This document shows, piece after piece, positions 1 through 9,366 of a DNA stretch of 64,000 nucleotides (position 1 is the first letter of the stretch; each line of letters opens with the position of its first letter). Made by a program: the position numbers and the translations under genes. The DNA is from Pelomonas dachongensis (lineage in GTDB: Bacteria > Pseudomonadota > Gammaproteobacteria > Burkholderiales > Burkholderiaceae_C): assembly GCF_043555865.1 (NCBI RefSeq), contig NZ_JBIGHY010000001.1:124001-188000 (forward strand), given 5' to 3'. Under the pieces are notes generated by a model, which ran no database searches, was not told the DNA's origin, and saw nothing but the letters and a program-made list of their open reading frames with translations.

Positions 1-7
1 GACATCC

Positions 8-838
8 ATGCAATCCGGAGCGCCCGCTGATGTCGATGCCGCCGCCCAGCGGCGGCGCGACATCCTGGCCGGCCTGGTCCAGGGGGGCGTCATCGCCGCC
101 GTGGTACTGGCCGGCCTGTACTTTTTCATGGGGCACCGGCTGCAGCCAGGCCCTGCACCCGCAGCGCCACCGGCTGCCCGGCCGCTGGCGATCACCGCGC
201 CTGCGGCCCCGCCCATGGCCATCGAACGCCGCCTGGATCTGGGCGACGTCGTGGCGCCGGCCGACGTGACGCGCGTCGCCTCGTGGGCGGTGGACGCGGC
301 CGACAACGGCAACCGCGCTTTCGTCATCGTCGACAAGCGCCGCGCACAGATCTATGTGTTCGAGACTGGTGGCCGCCTCATCGGCACCAGTCCGGTGCTG
401 CTGGGCTACGCCGCGGGTGACCGCAGCGTGGAGGGCATCGGCGACCGCCCCATCGAGCAGGTCCAGCCCCATGAACGCACCACGCCTGCCGGGCGCTTCC
501 AGTCCGCGCCGGGCCGCAACACGCTGAACGAGGACGTTGTCTGGGTGGACTACCACGCGGCCGTCTCCATGCACCGCGTGCGCGCCACCAACCCGGCCGA
601 GCGCAGGCTGGAGCGGCTGGCCACCAAGACCGCCGCCGACAACCGCATCAGCTGGGGCTGCATCAACGTGCCGGTCGCGTTCTTTGACCAGACCGTCTGG
701 CCCCACATCGGCAAGGGCCGCGGCATCGTCTACGTGCTGCCCGAGAAGGAGCCGCTGACGGCGTTCTTCCCCGCCGCGCAGCAGCCTCGCCACTACGCCC
801 AAGCCGGCGCCGCGCCAGGTAACAGCGCCAAACCGTGA
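8..838 (+). CDS. L,D-transpeptidase-like membrane-anchored protein
   Basis: This 276-residue protein has one membrane segment at residues 24-42, a Pro/Ala-rich linker, and a C-terminal YkuD-like domain from about residue 100. Such domains make 3-3 cross-links in peptidoglycan or attach proteins to it, on the periplasmic side. His189 (MHRV) and Cys218 (SWGCIN) match the catalytic His and Cys. However, the canonical S/T-H-G-C signature has Trp where His is expected before Gly-Cys, so activity is uncertain. A paralogue with the same layout follows 60 bases downstream. The ATG lies 7 bases from the window edge, so an earlier start cannot be excluded. The family assignment is fairly secure; the function is inferred. 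Confidence 0.72.
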   Translation: MQSGAPADVDAAAQRRRDILAGLVQGGVIAAVVLAGLYFFMGHRLQPGPAPAAPPAARPLAITAPAAPPMAIERRLDLGDVVAPADVTRVASWAVDAADNGNRAFVIVDKRRAQIYVFETGGRLIGTSPVLLGYAAGDRSVEGIGDRPIEQVQPHERTTPAGRFQSAPGRNTLNEDVVWVDYHAAVSMHRVRATNPAERRLERLATKTAADNRISWGCINVPVAFFDQTVWPHIGKGRGIVYVLPEKEPLTAFFPAAQQPRHYAQAGAAPGNSAKP

Positions 839-898
839 CTTTTGCCGCTGCCGGTTACAGGCGCTGATTCCTAGACTGCCGGCCAGGCAGGCGCGAGG

Positions 899-1558
899 TT
901 GCGCCGCCGTGCAGCAGTGGGGCAGCGAGTGGGCAGCAGTTGGGCACGCGGGGCATGGGTGGGCATTCTGGGCATGGGCATCGCGTGGGGTGCCGCCGGC
1001 GCAGCACCCTTGGCGCCCGACATGGCGCCCCCCCTGGCACTGCGCCCGGTCGCGCACGACGCCCGGGACGCCCGTCCCTTCGCCATCGTCGACAAGCGCG
1101 CCGCCACCTTGTCCATCCATGCCGCCGATGGCCGCTTGCTGGGCCGAACCTCGGCGCTGCTGGGGCTCACGCCTGGCGACGTCGAACCCGCCAGCTCCCG
1201 CGGCAAGGCGCCGGACGCATTGACGCTGGCCGAGCGCGTGACGCCCGCGGGTCGTTTCGAGGCGATGCCGGGCCGCAATCTCAGTGGCGAGCGCGTCGTC
1301 TGGTTCGACTACGACGCCAGCCTCGCCATCCACCGCCTGCGCCCCGCGCCGGCCCATGAGCGCCGCGCGCAGCGGCTGGCCTCCAACGATCCGGCGCAGG
1401 CCCGCATCACGCTGGGCTGCGTCGTCGTCGATCCCGACTTCTTCGACCACGTCGTGCTGCCGGCACTCGGCAGCGGCCCCAGCCTCGTGTACGTGCTGCC
1501 CGAACGCCCGCCTGCCGTCGTCGCCGGGGCCGCACCGCCGCGCGCCGCGGCGCCCTGA
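899..1558 (+). CDS. L,D-transpeptidase-like secreted protein, paralogue of upstream gene
   Basis: This 219-residue protein has an N-terminal hydrophobic stretch (about residues 17-36, ending AAGAAP) that looks like a signal peptide, followed by the same YkuD-like domain as its upstream neighbour. The two share VDKR, TPAGRF, MPGRN and VLPE blocks. His145 (AIHR) and Cys174 (TLGCVV) occupy the catalytic positions. The usual Ser/Thr-His-Gly-Cys has become Thr-Leu-Gly-Cys, and the residue after Cys-hydrophobic is Val rather than Asn. The start used here is TTG; GTG at 917 is an alternative giving a shorter leader. The pair looks like a tandem duplication with active-site drift, so enzymatic activity should not be assumed. 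Confidence 0.68.
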   Translation: MRRRAAVGQRVGSSWARGAWVGILGMGIAWGAAGAAPLAPDMAPPLALRPVAHDARDARPFAIVDKRAATLSIHAADGRLLGRTSALLGLTPGDVEPASSRGKAPDALTLAERVTPAGRFEAMPGRNLSGERVVWFDYDASLAIHRLRPAPAHERRAQRLASNDPAQARITLGCVVVDPDFFDHVVLPALGSGPSLVYVLPERPPAVVAGAAPPRAAAP

Positions 1559-1723
1559 CGCACGGGTCATTTCAGGAAACCGCTTCATCTCAGGGGAATC
1601 CCGAGGCCGCCTGCGGGCGGCTGGCGTCCCTCCAGACAGGACAATCCGCCCCCTGCGCAGCGCGGGCCACCGCTCGACCTGCCCGCCCTGTCCACCCCAT
1701 CGGGACCACCTGGAACGAACGAC

Positions 1724-3268
1724 GTGACTACCACTTCCCCTGGCCAACCGGCCGGCAATTCGGCCACCATCCTGGGCCAGCCCCACCAGCTCTTCGTCCT
1801 CTTCTTCACAGAGATGTGGGAGCGCTTCTCCTACTACGGCATGCGGGCGCTGCTGGTGCTGTTCCTGATCACCGAGACCACGAAGGGCGGCTGGGGCTGG
1901 AGTCGCGCCGAGGCGACCAGCCTGTACGGCTGGTACACCGGGCTGGCTTACCTGACGCCCATCCTGGGCGGCTACATTGCCGACCGGCTGCTGGGCACGC
2001 GCCGCTCGGTGTTGCTGGGCGGCTTCATCATCGCGGCCGGCCACATCGCGCTGTTCATGGACACGCTGCCGATGTTCTACCTGGGCCTGGGCCTGGTGGT
2101 GCTGGGCACCGGCCTGTTCAAGCCCAACATCTCGGCCATCGTGGGCCAGCTGTACGGCAAGGACAACGAAGGCGCCCGTGACGGCGGCTACACGCTGTTC
2201 TACATGGGCGTGAACGCGGGTGCCTTTTTCGGCATCTCGCTGTGCGGCTACATCGGCGAGAAGATCTCCTGGAACCTGGGCTTTGGTCTGGCCGGCATCT
2301 TCATGATCCTGGGCGCCATCCAGTTCTGGCTGAGCCAGGGCCTGTTCGGCACCATCGGCGACAAGATTGACGCAGCCAAGCGGGTCGTCGCCGAGAAGCT
2401 GGACGACACGCCGGAGCATGTCGTGGCCGACCGCCTGAAGGCCATCTTCGTGTTCTCGTTCTTCACGATCTTCTTCTGGTTCGCATTCGAGCAGGCCGGC
2501 GGCTCCATGACGATCTTCGCGGCCGACTACACCGACCGCACGCTGGAAGGCACCAGCGGTCTGATGTTCAAGATCATCAACACGGCGATGACGCTGATCC
2601 CGGCGGCCATCCTGTCGTGGCTGCTGTTCAGGCTCTACCGCTCCACGGGCGGCAAGTACTGGATGGCCAACGTGTCGCTGGCCATCGCCTTCGCCATCAT
2701 CTGGGGCCTGTGCCTGTGGATGCTGGGCCGCGAGTTCCTGATGGACCAGAGCGAGGTGCCCGCCACCTGGTTCGGCGTGCTGAACAGCTTCTTCATCGTC
2801 GTGCTGGCGCCCATGTTCTCCAAGATGTGGGAGGAGAAGTGGAACCCCTCCGGCCCGGTCAAGTTCGGCACCGGCCTGGTGCTGCTGGGCCTGGGCTTCG
2901 CGGTGCTGGCCTACGGCGCGGCAGGCATTCCGCAGGGCGCCAAGACGGCCCAGGTCAGCATGATGTTCCTGACGCTGGCCTACCTGTTCCACACCATGGG
3001 CGAGCTGTGCCTGTCGCCGGTGGGCCTCTCCTACATCTCCAAGCTGGCGCCGGTGCGGCTGCTGGGCCTGATGTTCGGCGTCTGGTTCCTGAACTCGGCC
3101 ATCGCCAACTGGGTCGCCGGCCGCACAGGCTCCTACATTGACCAGATCTCGTCGGCCTATTCCATGTCGGCGTTCTTCCTCATCTTCACGGTCATCCCCA
3201 TCGCGGCGGGCGTTGTGCTCATGCTGATGACCCCGCTGATGAAGAAGTGGATGCACGGCGTGCACTGA
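1724..3268 (+). CDS. POT-family proton-dependent oligopeptide transporter
   Basis: This is a 514-residue, 12-14 helix inner-membrane carrier of the proton-coupled oligopeptide (POT/PTR2) family, importing di- and tripeptides. The first helix carries the ExxERFxYYG motif (Glu30, Glu33, Arg34, Phe35) used in proton coupling. The second PTR2 signature appears as FYMGVNAGAFFG near residues 163-174. Length is normal for DtpT-type members. The start is GTG. A strong intrinsic terminator lies about 40 bases after the stop, so it is probably transcribed alone and separately from the efflux operon that follows. The exact peptide preference cannot be read from the sequence. Confidence 0.93.
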   Translation: MTTTSPGQPAGNSATILGQPHQLFVLFFTEMWERFSYYGMRALLVLFLITETTKGGWGWSRAEATSLYGWYTGLAYLTPILGGYIADRLLGTRRSVLLGGFIIAAGHIALFMDTLPMFYLGLGLVVLGTGLFKPNISAIVGQLYGKDNEGARDGGYTLFYMGVNAGAFFGISLCGYIGEKISWNLGFGLAGIFMILGAIQFWLSQGLFGTIGDKIDAAKRVVAEKLDDTPEHVVADRLKAIFVFSFFTIFFWFAFEQAGGSMTIFAADYTDRTLEGTSGLMFKIINTAMTLIPAAILSWLLFRLYRSTGGKYWMANVSLAIAFAIIWGLCLWMLGREFLMDQSEVPATWFGVLNSFFIVVLAPMFSKMWEEKWNPSGPVKFGTGLVLLGLGFAVLAYGAAGIPQGAKTAQVSMMFLTLAYLFHTMGELCLSPVGLSYISKLAPVRLLGLMFGVWFLNSAIANWVAGRTGSYIDQISSAYSMSAFFLIFTVIPIAAGVVLMLMTPLMKKWMHGVH

Positions 3269-3309
3269 TCGCGCTGAAACCGGCGCGTAACCGCCGGCCC
3301 CCCAAGAAT

Positions 3310-3341
3310 GCCGCCAGTGACTCGCGCCTGGCGGCTTTTTT
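3310..3341 (+). terminator. Rho-independent terminator after the peptide transporter
   Basis: An 8-bp perfect stem (GCCGCCAG at 3310-3317 paired with CTGGCGGC at 3328-3335) encloses a 10-base loop and is followed directly by a run of T to 3341. It sits 42 bases after the POT transporter stop, separating it from the efflux operon. Confidence 0.9.
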
Positions 3342-3357
3342 GTGCATGCTGGGTCTG

Positions 3358-3373
3358 TTGACACTGAATGTCA
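3358..3373 (+). promoter_or_regulatory. possible -35 element with overlapping dyad upstream of efflux operon
   Basis: A consensus -35 hexamer TTGACA at 3358-3363 overlaps the inverted repeat TGACA-ctgaa-TGTCA (3359-3373). It lies about 85-100 bases before the adaptor start, where an RND-operon repressor would be expected to bind. No good -10 hexamer is visible at 17 bases, so the promoter call is weak. No dedicated regulator gene is adjacent. Confidence 0.35.
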
Positions 3374-3456
3374 GCAACGTCACCGGGTATTGCGCCCCAC
3401 CCAATCACGGACAAGCCGATCTCGCTAGAGTCGCGCCCTTGCACTCGGAGCCCCAC

Positions 3457-4617
3457 ATGACAAAAAACAGCTTGACGCTGCTGCCTCTCCTCCTCGTTCT
3501 GGCCGCCTGCGGGCAGCAAGCCGGCGGTCCCGGCGCCCATGGCGGCGGTGCGCCGGCGGTGTCCGTCGCCCCGGCCACCCAGCGCGAGATCCAGGAATTC
3601 GAGGAGTTCACCGCGCGGCTGGAGGCGCCCGACACCGTCGACGTGCGCGCCCGCGTGGCCGGCACCGTCGAGGCCGTGCGCTTCAAGGAAGGCCAGCTGG
3701 TGAAGAAGGGCGAGCCGCTGTTCACCATTGACGCCCGGGTCTACCGCGCCGAGGTGGCGCGCGCCGAGGCGCAGATTGCCGCGCTGAAGACGCAGGCCGA
3801 GCTGGCCAAGGCCGACCTGGCCCGCTCCGAGAAGCTGGTCAGCGTCAACGCGGTCAGCCAGCAGGAGATCGACCAGCTGCGCTCCGCGCTGCGCAGTGCC
3901 GAGGCCAACCAGAAGGGCGCCGAAGCCGCGTTGGTGCAGGCCAGGCTGAACGTCGAGTACGCCAACGTCGTGGCGCCGGTCAGCGGCCGCACGTCGCGCG
4001 CCAATGTGACGCCCGGCAACCTGGTGGGTGTGGGCGACCCGGTGCTGACCACGCTGGTTTCCAGCGACAAGGTCTACGCCTATTTCGACGCCAGCGAGTC
4101 TGCCTACCTGCGCTACATGCGCGCCGCCAAGCCGGCGTCGGTGTCCGTCGCGCTGGGCCTGTCGGACGAGCAGGGCCACCCGCACACCGGCAAGCTGGAC
4201 TTCATCGACAACCGGTTGAACCCTGCCACCGCGTCCATCCGCGCGCGCGCCGTGTTCGACAACAAGGCGGGTCAATTCACGCCCGGCCTGTATGCGCGGC
4301 TGAAGATTGGCGGCGGTGGCAGCTACACCGGCGTGGTCGTGCCTGAGCGCGCCATCACGACCGACCAGACCCGCAAGATCGTGCTGGTCGTGGGCGCCAA
4401 CAACATCGTGCAGCCGCGCCCGGTCAAGCCGGGTGCGCTGATCGACGGCATGCGCGTCGTCGACGGCGTCAAAGCCGGCGAACAGGTCATCGTGGACGGC
4501 CTGCTGCGCGCCATGCCGGGCGCACCGGTCACGCCGCAGGTGCTGAAGGTCGATGACAAGGGCATGCCCATCCCTGCCGCCCCCGCCGCCCCGGCCGCAC
4601 CGGCTGCCTCGAAGTAA
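3457..4617 (+). CDS. RND efflux periplasmic adaptor lipoprotein
   Basis: This 386-residue membrane-fusion protein links the inner-membrane RND pump to the outer-membrane channel. The start chosen, ATG at 3457, gives a lipoprotein signal (LVLAAC, lipid-modified Cys18). An upstream in-frame ATG at 3247 would run through the previous gene's stop and the terminator, so it was rejected. The barrel-sandwich/lipoyl half, alpha-hairpin (roughly residues 95-160) and beta-barrel follow in the usual order, and the tail is Ala/Pro-rich. It is the first gene of an adaptor-pump-channel operon with an 18-base gap to the pump. Drug specificity is unknown. Confidence 0.93.
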   Translation: MTKNSLTLLPLLLVLAACGQQAGGPGAHGGGAPAVSVAPATQREIQEFEEFTARLEAPDTVDVRARVAGTVEAVRFKEGQLVKKGEPLFTIDARVYRAEVARAEAQIAALKTQAELAKADLARSEKLVSVNAVSQQEIDQLRSALRSAEANQKGAEAALVQARLNVEYANVVAPVSGRTSRANVTPGNLVGVGDPVLTTLVSSDKVYAYFDASESAYLRYMRAAKPASVSVALGLSDEQGHPHTGKLDFIDNRLNPATASIRARAVFDNKAGQFTPGLYARLKIGGGGSYTGVVVPERAITTDQTRKIVLVVGANNIVQPRPVKPGALIDGMRVVDGVKAGEQVIVDGLLRAMPGAPVTPQVLKVDDKGMPIPAAPAAPAAPAASK

Positions 4618-4635
4618 TCAAAGGCGGCACCCGTC

Positions 4636-7600
4636 ATGGACATCTCACGCTTCTTCATCGACCGGCCGCGCTTTGCGACCGTGTTGTCACTCTTCATCTT
4701 CCTGATCGGCGCGCTGGCCATCCCGCTGCTGCCGATCTCCGAGTACCCCGAGGTCGCGCCGCCGCAGGTGGTCGTGCGCGCCCAGTACCCGGGCGCCAAC
4801 CCGCGCGTGATCTCGGAGACGGTGGCTGCGCCGCTGGAAGAGCAGATCAACGGCCTGGAAAACGTTCTCTACTTCGAGAGCCAGGCCACCGGCGACGGCG
4901 GCATGAGCCTGACCGTCACGTTCAAGATCGGCACCAACCCCGAGGCCGCCGAGACCGCGGTGCAGAACCGCATCAACCGTGCGTTGCCGCGGCTGCCCGA
5001 CATCGTGCGCACCATCGGCGTGACGACCGAGAAGAGCAGCCCGAACCTGACCATGGTGGTCCACCTGGTCAGCCCGGACAACTCGCGCGACGCGCTCTAC
5101 CTGCGCAACTACGGCTCGTTGAACGTGCGCGACGACCTGCTGCGCGTGCCCGGCATGGGCTCGGTGCAGACCTTCGGCGCCGGCGACTACGCCATGCGCA
5201 TCTGGCTGGACCCGCAGAAACTGGCCGCCCGCAGCATGACGGCGGCCGAGGTGGTGGGCGCCATCCGCGAGCAGAACTCGCAGGTCGCGGCGGGCGTCGT
5301 GGGCGCCTCCCCGGCGCCCAAGGGCACCGAGTTCCAGCTGGCCATCAACACGCAGGGCCGCCTCGCTTCCGAGGAAGAGTTCGCCAACATCATCGTGCGC
5401 GCCGAGCCGCGCACCGGCGCCATGGTGCGCCTGCGTGACGTCGGCCGTGTCGAGATCAGCGCCAACACCTATGCGCTGCGCAGCCTGCTGAACAACAAGG
5501 AGGCCGCGGCCATCGCCATCTTCCAGGCGCCGGGCTCCAACGCCCTGGCGATCTCGGAGAACGTGCGCGAGACGATGGAGCGCCTCAAGCCCAACTTCCC
5601 GCCGGGCGTGGACTACGCCATCGTCTACGACCCCACGCGCTTCGTGCAGACTTCCATCGAGAAGGTCATCACGACGCTGTTCGAGGCCGTCGCGCTGGTC
5701 GTGCTGGTGGTCATCATCTTCCTGCAGACCTGGCGCGCCTCCATCATTCCGCTGGTGGCCGTGCCGGTGTCCATCGTCGGCACCTTCGCCATCCTGCTGC
5801 TGCTGGGCTTCTCCATCAACACGCTGACGCTGTTCGGCATGGTGCTGGCCATCGGCATCGTGGTGGACGACGCCATCGTGGTGGTCGAGAACGTCGAGCG
5901 CAACATCCAGGACGGGCTGACGCCGCGTGCCGCGACCATCAAGGCGATGCAGGAGGTCTCGGGGCCCATCATCGCCATCGCGCTGGTGCTGTGCGCCGTG
6001 TTCATCCCGCTGACGCTGGTGCCGGGCCTGTCGGGCCAGTTCTACAAGCAGTTCGCCGTCACCATCGTCATCTCGACGGTGATCTCGGCCTTCAACTCGC
6101 TCACCCTCTCGCCTGCGCTCGCCGCCATCCTGCTGCGCCCGCATGACGCGCCCAAGGATGCGCTGACGCGCGGCATGGACAAGGTCTTCGGCCGCTTCTT
6201 CCACTGGTTCAACCGCATGTTCCACCGCCGCTCGGAGAGCTACGGCCGCGGCGTGACGGGGTTGCTGCAGCGCAAGTCGCTGGCGCTGGTGATCTACGCG
6301 CTGCTGCTGGGCGCGACGGCGCTGCTGTTCATGCGGCTGCCCAGCGGTTTCGTGCCCGCGCCGGACAAGCAGTACCTGATCGGCGTGGCCCAGCTGCCGG
6401 CCGGTGCCACGCTGGACCGCACCGAAGAAGTGATCCGCAAGATGAGCGAGATCGCGCTGAAGACGCCCGGCATCGTCGATTCCGTGGCCTTCCCCGGTCT
6501 GTCGGTGGCCGGCTTCTCGGCGGCACCCAACGAAGGCATCGTGTTCTTCGGCCTGTCCGACTTCAGCCAGCGCACGTCGCGTGACCTCAGCAAGGAGGCC
6601 ATCCTGGGCAACGTCAACGGCGCCATCCAGCAGATCCAGGGCGCTCGCATGTTCGTCGTGCCGCCGCCTCCTGTAGACGGCCTGGGCATTGCGGGCGGCT
6701 TCAAGATCCAGGTGCAGGACCGCAGCAGCCAGGGCGAGCAGGCGCTGTACGGCGCCGTGTGGGGCACGCTGGGCCAGGTCTACGGCAACCCCAAGACCAG
6801 CATCGGCACGCCGTACTCCAACTACGACATCAACGTGCCGCAGCTGTTCGCCAACGTGGACCGCACCAAGGCCAAGCAGATGGGCGTGCCGCTGGCTTCC
6901 ATCTACGACACGCTGCAGATCAACCTCGGCTCGCTGTACGTCAACGACTTCACCAAGTTCGGCAAGACCTACCAGGTCATCGTGCAGGCCGACGCGCCCT
7001 TCCGCGCCAAGGCCGATGACATCGTCCAGCTCAAGACCCGCAACGACGCCGGCGAGATGGTGCCGCTGGGCTCGCTGATGAGCGTGGAGCCGACCTTCGG
7101 TCCCACGCGCGTCACGCGCTACAACGGCTTCCCGGCGGCGGACATCAACGGCGCGCCCAACCCCGGCTTCTCGTCGGGCCAGGCCGAGGCGGAGATCGAG
7201 CAGTTGCTGAAGGGCCTGCCGCGCGGCATGAGCTACGAGTTCACCGACCTGGCCTACCAGGACCGGCTGACCCGCGACGTCGCCGTGCCCGGCACGACGC
7301 TGAAGATCCCGACGCTGGCGGCCGTGCTGCTGTTCTCCGTCGTGCTGGTGGTGCTGGTGCTGGCCGCGCAGTACGAGAGCTGGAGCCTGCCGCTGGCCAT
7401 CATCCTGATCGTGCCGATGTGCATCCTGTCGGCGCTGTTCGGCGTGTGGATCTCGCACTTCCCGCCGTTCGGCCAGGCGGGGGACCTGAACATCTTCACG
7501 CAGGTGGCCCTGGTGGTGCTGGTCGGGCTGGCATGCAAGAACGCCATCCTGATCGTCGAGTTCGCCAAAGAGCTGGAGGAGCAGGGCCGCTCGGTGGCCG

Positions 7601-7923
7601 ACGCGGTCATCGAGGCTTGCCGCCTGCGGCTGCGCCCCATCCTGATGACGTCCATCGCGTTCTGCGCCGGCGTCATCCCGCTGATCCTGGGCAGCGGTGC
7701 CGGCAGCGAGATGCGCCGCGCGATGGGCATCGCCGTGTTCTCCGGCATGCTGGGCGTGACCTTCTTCGGCATCTTCCTGACCCCCGTGTTCTACGCGCTG
7801 CTGCGCAAGGGCACCGAGAAGCGCCGCGCCCGCGCTGCGGCGCTGAAGGCCGAGATCGAGGCCTCTGCCCATGCCTTCCACCCTGGCGTCGACGACGACG
7901 TGCCGACGAACAAGGGCCACTGA
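4636..7923 (+). CDS. RND multidrug efflux permease, HAE1 family
   Basis: This 1095-residue inner-membrane pump of the hydrophobe/amphiphile efflux family trimerises and drives drug export with proton antiport. It begins with the family-typical MDISRFFIDRPRFA. It contains the paired aspartates of helix 4 (VVDDAIVVVEN, near residue 410) used in proton relay, and shows the duplicated two-half architecture with large periplasmic loops. At 1095 residues it is slightly longer than the usual 1040-1060, the excess being a charged C-terminal tail rich in Ala/Arg/Glu and ending in an acidic patch. It lies between its adaptor and outer-membrane factor in one operon. The closest described relatives are probably MexF-like pumps; this is inference. 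Confidence 0.95.
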   Translation: MDISRFFIDRPRFATVLSLFIFLIGALAIPLLPISEYPEVAPPQVVVRAQYPGANPRVISETVAAPLEEQINGLENVLYFESQATGDGGMSLTVTFKIGTNPEAAETAVQNRINRALPRLPDIVRTIGVTTEKSSPNLTMVVHLVSPDNSRDALYLRNYGSLNVRDDLLRVPGMGSVQTFGAGDYAMRIWLDPQKLAARSMTAAEVVGAIREQNSQVAAGVVGASPAPKGTEFQLAINTQGRLASEEEFANIIVRAEPRTGAMVRLRDVGRVEISANTYALRSLLNNKEAAAIAIFQAPGSNALAISENVRETMERLKPNFPPGVDYAIVYDPTRFVQTSIEKVITTLFEAVALVVLVVIIFLQTWRASIIPLVAVPVSIVGTFAILLLLGFSINTLTLFGMVLAIGIVVDDAIVVVENVERNIQDGLTPRAATIKAMQEVSGPIIAIALVLCAVFIPLTLVPGLSGQFYKQFAVTIVISTVISAFNSLTLSPALAAILLRPHDAPKDALTRGMDKVFGRFFHWFNRMFHRRSESYGRGVTGLLQRKSLALVIYALLLGATALLFMRLPSGFVPAPDKQYLIGVAQLPAGATLDRTEEVIRKMSEIALKTPGIVDSVAFPGLSVAGFSAAPNEGIVFFGLSDFSQRTSRDLSKEAILGNVNGAIQQIQGARMFVVPPPPVDGLGIAGGFKIQVQDRSSQGEQALYGAVWGTLGQVYGNPKTSIGTPYSNYDINVPQLFANVDRTKAKQMGVPLASIYDTLQINLGSLYVNDFTKFGKTYQVIVQADAPFRAKADDIVQLKTRNDAGEMVPLGSLMSVEPTFGPTRVTRYNGFPAADINGAPNPGFSSGQAEAEIEQLLKGLPRGMSYEFTDLAYQDRLTRDVAVPGTTLKIPTLAAVLLFSVVLVVLVLAAQYESWSLPLAIILIVPMCILSALFGVWISHFPPFGQAGDLNIFTQVALVVLVGLACKNAILIVEFAKELEEQGRSVADAVIEACRLRLRPILMTSIAFCAGVIPLILGSGAGSEMRRAMGIAVFSGMLGVTFFGIFLTPVFYALLRKGTEKRRARAAALKAEIEASAHAFHPGVDDDVPTNKGH

Positions 7924-7924
7924 C

Positions 7925-9328
7925 ATGAAGACCCAACTCACCCTTATCGCCGCTGCAGCGCTGCTGGCCGGCTGCGCCGCACCCGGCCTGTCGCAACGCC
8001 CGGCCAACCTGGCGCCCGCGCAGTTCGCCCAGCTGCCCGCCATCGAAGCCCAGGCCGCGACCGGTGCCGCGCAGATGACGGCCGCCTTCGTCGACAGCGC
8101 GCAGCTGCAGCGCGTGGTCGATGAAGTGCTGGCCAACAACCGCGACCTGCGCGCCGCCGCCGCGCGCCTGCGCCAGGCCGAAGCACTGGCCGACGCCGCC
8201 GGCGCGCAGCGCCTGCCCACGGTGGGCGTGGGCGCCAGTGCGGCCCGCCAGCGTGCGCCCGACACCAACGGCAACTACAGCACCTTCAACGCCTACGGCG
8301 TCAACGCCAATGCCGCGTGGGAGATCGACCTGTGGGGCCGCGCGTCGGCCAACGCACAGGCCGCCGGCTACGACGCGCAGAGCGCGGCGCTGGACCGCGA
8401 CGCCGCCCAGCTCAGCCTGGCCGGCGCTGCGCTGAACCTGCAGACGCAGCTCATCGGCCTGGGTCACCGCTTGCAGCTGGCCAGGGAAACGCTGAAGGTC
8501 CAGAACCAGCTGCTGGATCTCGTGAAGGCCCGCGTGGGCGCCGGTCGCAACACCGCGCTGGACCAGGCACGCGCCGAGGCCCTCGTCGCCCAGACGGCGG
8601 CCAGTGTGCCGGCGCTGCGCAACGCGGCCTGTCTCACGCGTCTGCAGCTGGACGTGCTGCGCGGCCAGCCGCCGGCCGACTGTGACAAGGCCGACAGCGA
8701 CCCGCTGCCCGCCATGCCCGAGCCGCGCCTCATCAGCCTGGGGCAGCTGCCTGACCCGGCCGGCCTGCTGGCCGCCCGGCCCGACGTGAAGGCCGCCGCC
8801 ACGCGTGCGCAGGCCGCTGCGTCGCGCGCGCAGGTTGCCTGGGCCGCCCGCTGGCCCAGCGTCGGCCTGAGCGGCTCCATCGGCTGGAGCGCCGGTGCGA
8901 CGTCCGACCTGTTCAAGAGCGCCACGCGCGTGGGCAGCGTCGCCGGCGCGCTGAACTGGAACTTCCTGGACTTCGGCGCCCGCGCGGCCGACGAGCGGGC
9001 TGCCCGCGCCGGCTTCGACGCCGCCGTCGCTGCGGCCGAACAGGCCCAGTTGGTGGCGCTGCAGGATGCCCAGGGCAGCCTGTCCACACTGCGCGAGACG
9101 GAGCTGCAGGCCACCGCCCAGGCCGCAGCCGCCGACGCGACCGTGCGTGCCCGCGACCTGGCCTTCAAGCGCTACGACGCCGGCGTGACCGACTTCTACG
9201 CGCTGCTGACCACCGAGCAGGAACGCCTGGCCGCGGCGGATGCACTGATCCAAGTGCAGACCAACCGCGCCGCGGCGCTGCTGAACGTGCACAAGGCGTT
9301 CGCGGCCAGGCTGACGGCGTCGAACTGA
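7925..9328 (+). CDS. outer-membrane efflux factor, NodT/OprM-type lipoprotein
   Basis: This 467-residue outer-membrane channel component completes the tripartite efflux system. The ATG at 7925, one base beyond the pump stop codon, gives a lipoprotein signal (LLAGC, Cys17). Two OEP repeats rich in Ala, Leu and Gln follow, matching the long alpha-helical barrel of TolC-like proteins. Motifs such as NAAWEIDLWGR and LNWNFLDFGAR are typical of the NodT subfamily. It is the last gene of the operon. The next gene begins almost at once but belongs to an unrelated module. Confidence 0.94.
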   Translation: MKTQLTLIAAAALLAGCAAPGLSQRPANLAPAQFAQLPAIEAQAATGAAQMTAAFVDSAQLQRVVDEVLANNRDLRAAAARLRQAEALADAAGAQRLPTVGVGASAARQRAPDTNGNYSTFNAYGVNANAAWEIDLWGRASANAQAAGYDAQSAALDRDAAQLSLAGAALNLQTQLIGLGHRLQLARETLKVQNQLLDLVKARVGAGRNTALDQARAEALVAQTAASVPALRNAACLTRLQLDVLRGQPPADCDKADSDPLPAMPEPRLISLGQLPDPAGLLAARPDVKAAATRAQAAASRAQVAWAARWPSVGLSGSIGWSAGATSDLFKSATRVGSVAGALNWNFLDFGARAADERAARAGFDAAVAAAEQAQLVALQDAQGSLSTLRETELQATAQAAAADATVRARDLAFKRYDAGVTDFYALLTTEQERLAAADALIQVQTNRAAALLNVHKAFAARLTASN

Positions 9329-9332
9329 ATAC

Positions 9333-9366
9333 ACCCATATTGGGCATATTCGTGCCCAATATGGGT
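9333..9366. promoter_or_regulatory. perfect 13-bp palindrome at the start of the MNT/HEPN module
   Basis: ACCCATATTGGGC (9333-9345) is exactly complementary to GCCCAATATGGGT (9354-9366), with an 8-base AT-rich centre. The right arm contains the ATG (9361) proposed as the start of the wHTH-nucleotidyltransferase. An autoregulatory operator for that wHTH protein is the simplest reading. An mRNA hairpin that masks the start is the alternative. Confidence 0.6.

Noticed and set aside
1606..1621. GCCGCC-TGCG-GGCGGC as a terminator after the second transpeptidase-like gene
   Set aside because: The stem is only 6 bp and no T-run follows, so it is expected by chance in this GC-rich DNA.
3247..3456. 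Upstream extension of the RND adaptor to ATG 3247
   Set aside because: It would cross the previous gene's stop and a strong terminator, and would destroy the lipoprotein signal that begins at 3457.
4687..8274. Long minus-strand open frame opposite the RND pump
   Set aside because: The sequence is His/Arg/Gln-rich low-complexity, typical of the shadow frame of a GC-rich gene. The plus strand encodes a complete pump and outer-membrane factor.
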